A stretch of 64,000 nucleotides of DNA, taken from contig JANVFP010000024.1 of the NCBI GenBank assembly GCA_027919835.1, positions 434,001 through 498,000 on the forward strand. Reading direction: 5' to 3'. The notes under the pieces were generated by a model that was not told where the DNA came from, ran no database searches, and was given only the letters and a program-made list of their open reading frames with translations. Shown here piece after piece: positions 46,163-55,510 of the stretch. Each line of letters opens with the position of its first letter. Position 1 is the first letter of the stretch. The position numbers and the translations under genes are program-made. Origin of the DNA: Lentinula raphanica (Eukaryota > Basidiomycota > Agaricomycetes > Agaricales > Omphalotaceae).

Positions 46163-47629
46163 ATGTCTTACACACCTTTCACCCCTGTCGTTGAATTAGT
46201 CGATGATGGACAAGTTTGGTCCGATGCTGTCTCTCAAGGAATTGATATGGCAGCAATTGGATTTCAAACTGATGAACAGAAAAATCAGATTGGACGACTC
46301 CTTCGCAATGCTCATGAGGCTACTACCAACATTTCCATTGGATATATTAACAGAAATGTCAATGGACTTGCTGATTGGATGAATCAGGCTTTTACTACAG
46401 CCTTCACCAATCAAGAGAACTTAACAAATGAAGTTCGTAGCCTTCGACAGATTGTCGAAACTCAGGCAGAACTTTTACGAGCTTATAAGGCACAGCTTGA
46501 TAAGCTTCCTGCTGATGCTGGAGCTGGCCCATTCAGAGGTCCCAAAGTACCTGACCCACCAACCTTCTCTGGAACAGACAACAAGATGACCTTAGAAGAT
46601 TGGATGAATCAAGTCGCATTATACTGCTCATCTTTAGGCATTGTGACAGATCATCAAAGAATTGTGACCGCTCTTACTAGGTTGCGTTCTCCTGCCACAA
46701 ACTATATGAGAAAGTACTTTGATGACACACGTTTGGGAAACGATCTGGGATCTTGGGACAACTTTGCCAATGAGCTCAATGCCATTTATGGTCGCCGTGA
46801 TAACAAAGAAGGTGCAAAAAATGAAATCACACATCTTTGGACAAACAAGTCACTGGCTAGTAAGGACTTTATCAAATATGCTGAACAATATCGCACTCTT
46901 GCACGTATTGTGGACTACCAAGATAGTATCCACATCGACAAGCTTCGTGATGTTATTTCACAAGAGTTGCGTAATGCACTTGTTGTGTTGGAAATTTCCG
47001 GAAAGACTCCTACTAAATGGGAAGATTATCTGGAACTTCTCCTTTTATCATATAAAGCCTTACATCCAGAAAAGACTAAAAGTGTAATATTTGGCACAGG
47101 CAATAATGCTAAAGGCAATGGCAGTCATGAACCAGATGCAATGGAGATAGATGCGGCAAAAAAGAGTAAAGGCAAAACCCCAGAAAAGGTTAATTCCCAG
47201 GAGCAAAAACAACGATATTGCCAAATATGCGCCGGAAAGGGCTTAAAGGCAAAATCGAAGACTCACAATACAGTGGATTGCTGGGATAAGCCTGGAAATG
47301 AAGGCAAAAGGCCAAATTTCAATAAAAACTCTTCATCATCTGCATCTGCATCTGGTCAAGGAAACAAAGGGAAACAACCACCACCGAGTGATAAGAAATC
47401 ATTCAAAGCGCGGTTGATGGAATTATTTGATGAAATAGACAGCCAAGAGCCAGCGCCCCCAGCTGATGCTCTCAATGTCAACTCCACGAGCACCCCTGAT
47501 ATTAGTTTACCTGAGCTCACTGCAAAAGGAGCAACTGCACATGTCGGTGAAGTGCAGGCAGGACCTTCTAAGCCATCGCGATGGGCTAGAAGTCAACAAT
47601 ACAAGGCGGATTTTCCAGAGGGACTGTAG
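46163..47629 (+). CDS. gag: Gag polyprotein (488 aa)
   Basis: Residues about 130-315 show the retrotransposon Gag (capsid) pattern: PDPPTFSGTDNKMTLEDWMN, later WDNFANELNAIYGRRD and a helical end. Near residue 353 a variant zinc knuckle C-x2-C-x11-H-x4-C is present (YCQICAGKGL ... THNTVDCW). A Ser/Gln/Gly-rich linker and an Ala/Pro-rich tail follow. The protein would assemble the virus-like particle and bind element RNA. It ends at a TAG at 47627-47629. Pol is in the -1 frame, open from 47590, so gag and pol overlap by 40 nt. Confidence 0.85.
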   Translation: MSYTPFTPVVELVDDGQVWSDAVSQGIDMAAIGFQTDEQKNQIGRLLRNAHEATTNISIGYINRNVNGLADWMNQAFTTAFTNQENLTNEVRSLRQIVETQAELLRAYKAQLDKLPADAGAGPFRGPKVPDPPTFSGTDNKMTLEDWMNQVALYCSSLGIVTDHQRIVTALTRLRSPATNYMRKYFDDTRLGNDLGSWDNFANELNAIYGRRDNKEGAKNEITHLWTNKSLASKDFIKYAEQYRTLARIVDYQDSIHIDKLRDVISQELRNALVVLEISGKTPTKWEDYLELLLLSYKALHPEKTKSVIFGTGNNAKGNGSHEPDAMEIDAAKKSKGKTPEKVNSQEQKQRYCQICAGKGLKAKSKTHNTVDCWDKPGNEGKRPNFNKNSSSSASASGQGNKGKQPPPSDKKSFKARLMELFDEIDSQEPAPPADALNVNSTSTPDISLPELTAKGATAHVGEVQAGPSKPSRWARSQQYKADFPEGL

Positions 47630-47706
47630 AGGATAATGTCTGCGATCTACAGTCAGGAAATAGTGTACCCAATATCAGCACTGATAAAAAATCAGATAAA
47701 GTAGTT

Positions 47707-50700
47707 ATGGAAGCTTGTTTAAATAATATTGCTCGTAACAAGAAATCATCTTTTAGACTTTCAGTAACACTTTGGGTATACGGTTTTAAAGTGCAGGCCG
47801 AGGCTCTTGTTGACTCTGGAGCAACAACGAATTTCATTGACAAAAGATATGTTGAAAGAAACCACCTGGTAACAAATAAGATAGCACAACCGTATCAAGT
47901 TTTGAATGCGGATGGAACGCCAAATGTTGCAGGAGAGATAAAAGAGTATGTTCGAGCATATGTCCAAATTGGTTCACATAAAACCATACAGTATCTATAT
48001 GTCACTCAGCTAGGTGACAAGGACATGATGATTGGATACTCTTATCTCTACAAACACAATCCAGAAATAGATTGGCATTCAGGGGAATGGGCGTTCACCA
48101 GGTGTTCAGAGACATGTGCATCTAGAGCCCGTAAAATACGAGTTGATGAAGCTGGAGCTGATGAGCTTCACCTCGAACCAGATTTACCATGGGAATCTTC
48201 ACTGGACAATTTAGGAGAAGAGGACATGGATAATCCTTACATTAACTGGATTGACATGCACAATCCAGATGAGCAAAAACAAGCAGCAACTATTGCTGCT
48301 ATGTTTGATGAAAAACATCTAGAAAAAGAATTTGTTGAGGAAGATGAGGATACCACTAAGTGGAAATCTCTTATACCACCATGGTTATATGATTATGGTG
48401 ACGTCTTCTCAAAGAAAAGATCAGAGCGGATGCCAGAACGTAAACCATACGACCATCCAATTGATTTTGAGGAAGGGTCTACTCTTCCCAAACCATCAAA
48501 AATCTATCCACTGTCTTTAAAAGAAAGGAATTCTTTGGATGAATGGATTGATGAGGAACTTAAGAAAGGCTATATTAGACCATCTCAAAGTCCTATTGCT
48601 GCTCCATTCTTCTTTGTCAAGAAACATGATGGTTCCTTACGGCCAGTCATGGATTATCGTGCTCTCAATGATATCACTGTTAAGAATCGCTATCCAATCC
48701 CTCGAATATCAGACTTAATAGACTCTCTCAGCCAGGCTTCAATCTTTACAAAGATTGACTTACGCTGGGGATACAACAATGTTCGAATTCGTGAAGGGGA
48801 TGAATGGAAAACAGCATTCATTACAAAGCGGGGTTTATTTGAGGCAACAGTCATGTATTTTGGATTCTCCAATGCACCAGCTACCTTTCAGGCAATGATG
48901 AATGATATTCTTGGAGACTTGATACGTAAAGGAAAAGTAATGGTGTACTTGGATGATATTCTTATATTTGGCAATGACAAAGAAGAACACAGGGAGATTG
49001 TTCGAGAAGTGCTGCAAAGACTTCGAGACAATGATCTCTATGCAAAAGCTGAAAAATGCTTTTTTGAGCAGGACAGTATAGACTACCTTGGAATGATTAT
49101 TTCTAAGGGTTATGTGAAGATGGATCCAAAGAAGCTTGCTGGAGTTCTTGAGTGGCCTGTACCAACAAAAGTAAAACATGTTCAAGCATTCTTAGGCTTT
49201 GCAAATTTCTACAGAAGATTTATTAAAGATTTTGCCAAGATTGCAAGGCCACTCACCAATCTCACTAAAAAGGATCAACCTTGGCTCTGGGATGACATAG
49301 CACAGGAAGCATTTGAAGCGCTGAAAAAGGCTTTCACAACTGCTCCCATTTTAAGAATACCAGATGACACTAATCCTTTCCGACTAGGCACAGATGCCAG
49401 TGATTTTGCAGTCGGAGCTGTATTGTACCAACTGGACCCAGATGACAATCTGTGGCATCCAGTTGCCTTCTATTCCAAGTCACTCAGTGTTCATGAACGT
49501 AACTATGAGATATATGACAAGGAATTGCTTGCAATTATACGAGCATTGGAAGAATATCGACATTACTTGGAAGGTCATCCAGAAAAATTTGAAATATGGT
49601 CAGATCATCAGAATTTGACTTATTTCCGGTCTGCCCAGAAGCTAACACGAAGACAAGCGAGATGGGCTCTGTATCTTACTCGCTTTGATTATTCTCTACG
49701 GCATAAGCCAGGGAAAACAATGCAGGCTGAAGACCCTCTGTCCAGGAGGCCAGATCATGAGGAGGGGGTAAACCTCGACAATCGAGATCAAATTTTACTC
49801 AAACCTGAATTTTTTGCCATTCAGGCTATTGAGGCTGCTCATGAATCGCCTATCAATGATGAACAAATCCTAAGGGAGGTCAAAGAAGCCTTGCTAACTG
49901 ATGAAGTTACGAAGGATTACAAATCACTTCTGTCATCAGGACCACGTGAATTCAAGAAATCACTAGAAGAGTGGAACTATGAAAATGGTCTACTACTTTA
50001 CCGTGGTAAAATATATATTCCAAAGAGCACAGATGATCATCTACGAAGACGCATAGTTCAAATGCATCATGATTTACCATCAGCAGGACATCCTGGTAGA
50101 TGGAAAACCTATGAACTCGTTTCTCGAAACTATTGGTGGCCAGGGATGTCAGTCTTTGTAAAAAATTATGTCTCAGGCTGTGATACTTGTCAGCGGATGA
50201 AAAATCGCTCACAACAGCCTTTTGGACCCTTACAACCTAATCGAGTACCAAATGGACCTTGGGAAATTATTTCCATAGACCTTATTACTCAATTACCACC
50301 ATCTGGAAAGCACAATGCCATATGTGTTGTGGTAGATCGCTTGACTAAGCGTGCACACTTCTTTGCAATCACAAATAATTTCACAGCCAAAGACTTAGCA
50401 AAGTTACTCTATGACAGGATATATCCACTGCATGGACTCCCATTGCAAATAATATCTGATAGAGGAACACAGTTTGCTGCTGAAGTTTTTCAAGAATGGT
50501 GCAGGCTACTTGGAATTGAATCTACTATGTCAACTGCCTATCATCCACAAACTGATGGACAAACAGAACGTGTTAACCAGATTCTGGAACAATACCTCCG
50601 GTGCTATGTTGACTATAATCTCAATGACTGGGCCGATCTTCTAAGCACAGCAGAGTTTGCGTACAGCAATCAAGCACATGAAGGTACCAAGGAGAGTCCA

Positions 50701-51396
50701 TTCTTCCTGGAATATGGTCGACATCCTCGTGCAGGTCCTATGCTCATTAAAAATCAGGGATCCATTGATTTTAATGACATAATGCAACAAAGACTTGAAG
50801 CTCAAGAGCAAGCAAAAGCAGCTCTAAAGCTTGCAGCTGAAAGAATGAAATGGTATTATGACAAAGGAGTTCAAAACATACCTTTTAAAGTTGGAGACAA
50901 GGTTCTATTGAATCTTAAAGATTATCAAACTACAGAACGAGCTCTCCAACCAAGATTTGAAGGTCCATTTAAAATCATCAGAAAACTATCAGATGTGACC
51001 TTTGAACTGAAACTACCTCCAAAATACCGTGGAATACATCCTGTTTTTCATGCTAGCAAGCTTGCCACCTATACAGAATCTACCATTCCAGGACAAAAGG
51101 CTCCTACTCCTGAAACTATAATAGTTGATGGAGAGGAAGAATGGGTAGTGGAGAAAATTTTACAACACCGAGTTCGGAGAAAGAGATTGGAATATCTGGT
51201 GAGATGGAAAGGTTTTACTCGAGATCATGATACTTGGGAACCTGCTGCAAATCTCAAAAATGCACCAGAAAAAATTCGAGAATATAAAAAACAAATTGAT
51301 CATTCAATTGAAAGTGTGGAACTGGACATATTCTCAACGGAGCTCGAATCTGAAGAGGGGGTAATGTCACAGATTTCTCTCTATTCTCTACCTTAA
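47707..51396 (+). CDS. pol: Pol polyprotein: protease, reverse transcriptase, RNase H, integrase, chromodomain
   Basis: 1229 residues from the first ATG; the frame is already open from 47590. The aspartic protease motif DSGA is at residues 36-39. Reverse transcriptase includes RPVMDYRALND and the catalytic YLDD at 414-417. RNase H has GTDASDFAVGAVL near 560. The integrase zinc-binding part has HHDLPSAGHPGRW with CDTCQRMK (about 785-835), and its catalytic core has SIDLITQLPPS, IISDRGTQF and TDGQTERVNQ (the D, D and E residues). The last domain (about 1143-1197, EEWVVEKILQHRVRR, LEYLVRWKGF, DTWEPAANL) is a chromodomain, which in chromoviruses steers integration to marked chromatin. The stop codon lies inside the 3' LTR. 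All key residues are present. Confidence 0.95.
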   Translation: MEACLNNIARNKKSSFRLSVTLWVYGFKVQAEALVDSGATTNFIDKRYVERNHLVTNKIAQPYQVLNADGTPNVAGEIKEYVRAYVQIGSHKTIQYLYVTQLGDKDMMIGYSYLYKHNPEIDWHSGEWAFTRCSETCASRARKIRVDEAGADELHLEPDLPWESSLDNLGEEDMDNPYINWIDMHNPDEQKQAATIAAMFDEKHLEKEFVEEDEDTTKWKSLIPPWLYDYGDVFSKKRSERMPERKPYDHPIDFEEGSTLPKPSKIYPLSLKERNSLDEWIDEELKKGYIRPSQSPIAAPFFFVKKHDGSLRPVMDYRALNDITVKNRYPIPRISDLIDSLSQASIFTKIDLRWGYNNVRIREGDEWKTAFITKRGLFEATVMYFGFSNAPATFQAMMNDILGDLIRKGKVMVYLDDILIFGNDKEEHREIVREVLQRLRDNDLYAKAEKCFFEQDSIDYLGMIISKGYVKMDPKKLAGVLEWPVPTKVKHVQAFLGFANFYRRFIKDFAKIARPLTNLTKKDQPWLWDDIAQEAFEALKKAFTTAPILRIPDDTNPFRLGTDASDFAVGAVLYQLDPDDNLWHPVAFYSKSLSVHERNYEIYDKELLAIIRALEEYRHYLEGHPEKFEIWSDHQNLTYFRSAQKLTRRQARWALYLTRFDYSLRHKPGKTMQAEDPLSRRPDHEEGVNLDNRDQILLKPEFFAIQAIEAAHESPINDEQILREVKEALLTDEVTKDYKSLLSSGPREFKKSLEEWNYENGLLLYRGKIYIPKSTDDHLRRRIVQMHHDLPSAGHPGRWKTYELVSRNYWWPGMSVFVKNYVSGCDTCQRMKNRSQQPFGPLQPNRVPNGPWEIISIDLITQLPPSGKHNAICVVVDRLTKRAHFFAITNNFTAKDLAKLLYDRIYPLHGLPLQIISDRGTQFAAEVFQEWCRLLGIESTMSTAYHPQTDGQTERVNQILEQYLRCYVDYNLNDWADLLSTAEFAYSNQAHEGTKESPFFLEYGRHPRAGPMLIKNQGSIDFNDIMQQRLEAQEQAKAALKLAAERMKWYYDKGVQNIPFKVGDKVLLNLKDYQTTERALQPRFEGPFKIIRKLSDVTFELKLPPKYRGIHPVFHASKLATYTESTIPGQKAPTPETIIVDGEEEWVVEKILQHRVRRKRLEYLVRWKGFTRDHDTWEPAANLKNAPEKIREYKKQIDHSIESVELDIFSTELESEEGVMSQISLYSLP
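51353..51361 (+). promoter_or_regulatory. polypurine tract of the Ty3 element
   Basis: AAGAGGGGG ends three bases before the 3' LTR and would prime plus-strand DNA. It is also read as codons near the end of pol. Confidence 0.6.
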
Positions 51397-51888
51397 TCAC
51401 TTATCTTATCTCCTATCTCTATCTTATCATATTATCAGTAGTAGTTTATCATTTGATCATCTCTGTGCCATACATATTTTCATTTGTACAACCAGTGATG
51501 GGACATGCTTGCTCTGCACCATATCTACATTACAACAGGTTGTCTTATGATGTAATAAGTGAAGCATCCACAGGATGACTTCATAGATGACTTCATAGAT
51601 GACTTCATAGATGACTTCACCATGAATCATCCACAGTCTCCACAGGATGACTTCATGGATGACTTCACCATGAATCATAGTGACTTCATAAATGACTTCA
51701 TGTAGCTCCAACTATGACATGGACTATGATATCATTAGATAGTAGGAGTAGTATAAATACTCTCATGTATCTCTGGGATCCCCCAGATTCAAGAACATCT
51801 TTTATCCTCTTGTGATCAACTTGTGCTCATACTCTGTCACTATCCCCAACCTTTGCAACTACAACTAGGTGAGTTCTAAGTTGTGATA
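51365..51888 (+). repeat. 3' LTR of the Ty3 element (524 bp)
   Basis: Matches the 5' LTR; for example the same 84-codon minus-strand frame occurs in both. It is followed by the GTGCT duplication and then the resumed foldback arm. Confidence 0.93.
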
Positions 51889-53065
51889 GTGCTATAGTAT
51901 AACAATAAGTATGTTATGTATATTAAGTAACATTGTTCCCACTTTTTGACTGTTAAGTGTGTTAAGTATAGTGACTGATAATACTGTTTTGAGTATTTTC
52001 ATTGTCAACTGTGTTAAGTATAATACATATAAGTACTGTTATGAGTTTTAGTGTGTTAGGTGTGATAAGTGCTAAGTGTACTGAACATATTGAGTAATAT
52101 AAATTGTTCTGAGTTATCAAGAGTACTAGGTGTGCTAAAAATATCATGTGCAATATATTTACTCCCCAAATTATTCAGTTTGGTATGATTCTTGAGTGAT
52201 ATAAGTGATTGAGGGTACTAGGGGTGCTATAAATGGCATATACATGATATATACTGACTGTATAGTGGATTTGGTATGATTTGGAGTGATTTTGTTTTTC
52301 AATTGTGTCGTGTAAATTTTTTTATTTTGCATTTTCAGAGCTACTGAGGCACCCCTGAATTTTTTGAGCATTTTTATGATTTTTTCAGATTTTTTGCTAT
52401 CAGATGAGATCAAGTTCTATTTTTAGCCCAATAAAGGTACTAGGATGCTAAAAATAGCATATACATCATATATACTGACTGTATAGTGGATTTGGAATCA
52501 TTTGGAGTGATAAAAATTTTTACACTTGTCGCGTAATTTTTTTATTTTGCGTTTTCAGGGCCAACAAGGCACCCCTGAATTTTTTGACTATTTTTAGGAT
52601 TTTTTTCAGATTTTTTGCTACAAGATGACATCATGATCAATTTTTTTCCTTTTTTGGTAATTTTGATGTGCCTGGACCTGCAATAGGCTCTATACCATCC
52701 CTAAATATTTTTTGCATTTTTAGTGATTTTTCAGGCTATTTTTAGTACCTAGATTGACCCTACATCATTTTTTATCATATGAGGTCATTTGCTTATATAT
52801 CCTGATCTGACCTAATCAGGCCATTTTAGGTTTTTTATGAATTTTTATGAATTTTCGGGTTTTTTTGAAAATGTACTGCTTATTTAATATCTGGATGATT
52901 ATTAATTACCCAAAACAGTAAATATAAGCCATATGTGACAGGTGGTGACAGGCATGACCACCCCCCGGGGCCATTTCCGGGACCCCCTCCGGGTTATCAC
53001 AACTATTTGCAATAGGTACCCGATAACTTATCAGTGTTTTTTACAAAAGCTTTACTGTATCCTGT

Positions 53066-53404
53066 GCCTTTATGACTCTGACGACTCTGATAAGGAGGAA
53101 GAGGAGGAGGGCACTGGGCACAAGAGCACAGATGAGGACAACGACGATGAACCAGGTGATGGCTTCATTGCACACATAGCAAGTTCCGAGCATCATGCTG
53201 GTTCCTCGCACCTGGCAAAGACAGGCAAGAGAAAGACAAGGGATAGCTCAAAGGAAGACCATCGACATAAAGGTTCTGTGTCTCGTCCTGAGTCTTCACG
53301 CGTAACAGATAGTCACACGAGGAAGAAGAAGAAGAGTGAAAGCTCAAAAGGTGGTGAGCAACGCTATCGTTTGCCTATCAAAAAGTCGAAATCTTCTAGA
53401 GTAA
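53066..53404 (+). pseudogene. exon fragment cut by foldback element B
   Basis: Directly right of element B an open stretch of about 110 codons reads as a hydrophilic low-complexity protein (DSDDSDKEEEEEGTGHKS, then RKKKKSESSKGG and LPIKKSKSSR) and ends at a GTAAGT donor at 53402. It looks like an exon of a basic/acidic nuclear-type protein that lost its 5' part when B inserted, or part of a passenger gene of the KDZ element. Its left continuation is not obvious at 40500-40590. Confidence 0.4.
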
Positions 53405-53518
53405 GTAACGTCAATCAAAGGTTGCGTAAGTAGGGTAGACATAAGTAGGGTGGTATAAGTAGGATAGGTGTAAGTAGTGTAGTGTATATCTGCTTATATG
53501 TGATATTTTGTGTTGACA

Positions 53519-54250
53519 GGAATATTCCTGCTTTTGGTGATCTCTGGCCAAAATTCTGAGATGTAGGAATATTCTGAGGGGTAGGAATATTCTGAGAGTG
53601 AGGGATATTCTGAGAGGTAGGAATATTTTGAGAGGTAGCTAGATATATTCTAGGAGTAGAAATATTGGGAGTATTCTGAGGGTTAAGAATATTCAGTAAT
53701 ATTCTGGGAGTAGGATTAGCAGGGATATTCTAAGGGGTAGGAATGATAGGAATATTCTGAGAGGTAGTATTCTAAGGGGTAGGAATATCCTGAGGGGTGA
53801 GAATATTCTGATTGGGAATATTCTGAGGGGTAGGAATATTCTGATTAGGAATATTCTGGGAGTAGGATTAGTAGGGATATTCTAAGGGGTAGGAATGATA
53901 GGAATATTCTGAGAGGTAGTATTCTAAGGGGTAGGAACATTCTGATTAGGAATATTCTGAGGGGTAGGAACATTCTGATTAGGAATATTCTGAGGGATAG
54001 GAATATTCTGATTGGGAATATTCTGAGGGATAGGAATATTCTGATTGGGAATATTCTGAGGGATAGGAATATTCTGAAGGGTAGGAATATTCTGAGTAGG
54101 AATGTTCTAAAAGGGAAGGAATATTCTGATTGGGAATATTCTGAGGGATAGGAATATTCTGATTAGGAATATTCTGAGGGATAGGAATATTCTGAAGGGT
54201 AGGAATATTCTGAGTAGGAATGTTCTAAAAGGGAAGGAATATTCTTCCCC
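53519..54250. repeat. right subterminal array of the KDZ element
   Basis: Degenerate tandem units such as GAGGGGTAGGAATATTCT and GATTGGGAATATTCTGAG, several dozen in all, share the GAATATTC core with the array at 35173. From 54250 to 54664 the spacing widens and merges with the right terminal inverted repeat. Confidence 0.9.
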
Positions 54251-54671
54251 TGAAGCCTGAGTAGAAGGTCTGATAGTAGTAGAAATATTCCTATGTAGGC
54301 TTACTAAAAGAAATTCCTGACTAGGAATGTTCTTACTTAGCCCACAGAGTTACTAAGGAATATTCCTACTTAGCCCTGCCTGAGGGAATTCCTGACTAGG
54401 AATGTTCTTACTTAGCCCACAGAGTTACTGAGGAATATTCCTACTTAGGCCTGCCTGAGGGAATTCCTGACTTGGAATATTCTTACTTAGCCCACAGGGA
54501 GGGATGCTGACCAGGAATATTCCCATTGGGGCCTACTCAGGGAAATTCCTAGCTAAAGGAATGTCCTGATATCAGGAAGTCCTGGGAATTTTAACCTAGT
54601 TAGGCAGGAATTTTCCACTTTGTTACCTACCTAAGATGGTATATTTGGGTGGTTGCCTGAAGTGAATGAGT

Positions 54672-55412
54672 AGCTAGGAACGGATTGGATTTGATCTCGA
54701 CGGACGTTGGAGATTGAGAAGGAGGTCATTCGGCTCTCGATTCGAGCGAGTTTGAGTAGAGCCCGGTGAGGGAGGGAGAGCGATGCATTTCTAGTGCTCA
54801 GGACACACATTCCATCGGGTAAGCGATTGCTCCGTGGCGAGTTGCATCCGAAGGACAGCGCGAGGACGTTCGCGAAGGCCCGAACGGGTCATTGATGAAG
54901 ACGGCAACCTTCAAAGTTCAAAGTTCAATGCCAACTTTCACGTTCAAGGTTTGACGAAGAAAATCCACTCCATGCTATTCTGTGGCTTGTTGATGGACGC
55001 ATACCAGCGTTGTCGAAGAAGGTTGTTACTCATTTGAAAGGTTCAACTCATTCGATAGATCTCTGCTCGTTCTTGGCAGCCAGGCCAAGAAGAACAAGAA
55101 AGCAAAAGGGTAGGTAGAGGTAAAAGGGGATAGGAGACATGTTATGGTGCGCGCATAACAACGGGCAAAGTTAGGCTTTTATCGATCATGATGCTTTTAT
55201 AGATCGTCAACTTCACCCTCGATTTCAGTGATGAACTCGGCAGAGATTACAAATGAGTATCGTTAGAGAGCTCCATGGTGGTCTGTTAATCCAAGTCAAA
55301 CAATACCCATTCTTCCCTCTAACGCGTTCAGAGCAGAACGTGGTATCTAAGTGGTAGAAGAAGTAAATCGGCATCAAAAAGGGGCAGCGGAGACAGTATA
55401 CAGAGTAAGATG
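54672..55412. repeat. tandem unit 2 of the P-gene array, right portion
   Basis: Continues unit 2 after the KDZ element. GGATTGGATTTGATCTCGAC matches 58005-58025 in unit 3, and GTCATTGATGAAGACGGCAA matches the blocks near 18930 and 59810. It ends at the GACAGTATACAGAGTAAGAT boundary. No gene is supported. Confidence 0.6.
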
Positions 55413-55510
55413 ACCTTTAGTATAACTATGTGAAATCTCAAGAGTCCCATCGTTTCTTCATCGTCCAGCTCGGCGATCCCATCCTAGATTCCGATGAGTC
55501 GTTGAATGTC

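Larger units (their letters stand above)
44178..51888 (+). mobile_element. chromodomain Ty3/Gypsy LTR retrotransposon (7.7 kb), apparently complete
   Basis: LTRs of 524 bp at 44178-44701 and 51365-51888 look identical. GTGCT is duplicated on both sides (44173-44177, 51889-51893). Ends are TGTCAC and GTGATA, so the 3' terminus is TA rather than the usual CA. Between the LTRs are an extra open frame, gag and pol, all uninterrupted, then a polypurine tract AAGAGGGGG at 51353-51361. Identical LTRs and open frames imply a recent insertion. The chromodomain and self-primed layout place it near the Tf1/sushi group of chromoviruses. Confidence 0.93.
40591..53064. mobile_element. foldback element B, same family as A, carrying two LTR elements
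   Basis: The left end CTGATACTGTAAAAC and right end TTTACTGTATCCTG are inverted repeats related to element A. The GACAGGTGGTGACAGGCATG block and the long AT-rich arms also match A. The left arm is split at 40709 by the gag-only LTR element. The inner part is split at 44177 by the Ty3 element, leaving about 2 kb of B itself. Parts of the arms are deleted, and one piece of the right arm is partly duplicated (52200-52430 resembles 52440-52640). I see no matching TSD at its outer flanks, so one border may have been rearranged. Confidence 0.75.
34254..54664. mobile_element. KDZ transposon C (20.4 kb including nested insertions)
   Basis: The ends are inverted repeats starting CACTTCAGGCAACCACC (left) and ending GGTGGTTGCCTGAAGTG (right), with similarity continuing for over 100 bp. 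AATGAGT is duplicated on both sides (34247-34253, 54665-54671). A paralogous empty site lies at about 57970-58010 in unit 3, where CCAATGAGAGTAGCCAGAG runs on without interruption. Inside are a KDZ transposase gene (minus strand), GAATATTC-rich arrays near both ends, and foldback element B with two LTR elements. Without B and its contents the element is about 7.9 kb. The TSD is 7 bp by exact match; 8 bp is usual for Zisupton relatives. Confidence 0.8.

Noticed and set aside
44178..51888. Endogenous retrovirus with an envelope gene
   Set aside because: No envelope-like frame follows pol. The chromodomain and order protease-RT-RNase H-integrase mark a fungal Ty3/Gypsy retrotransposon.
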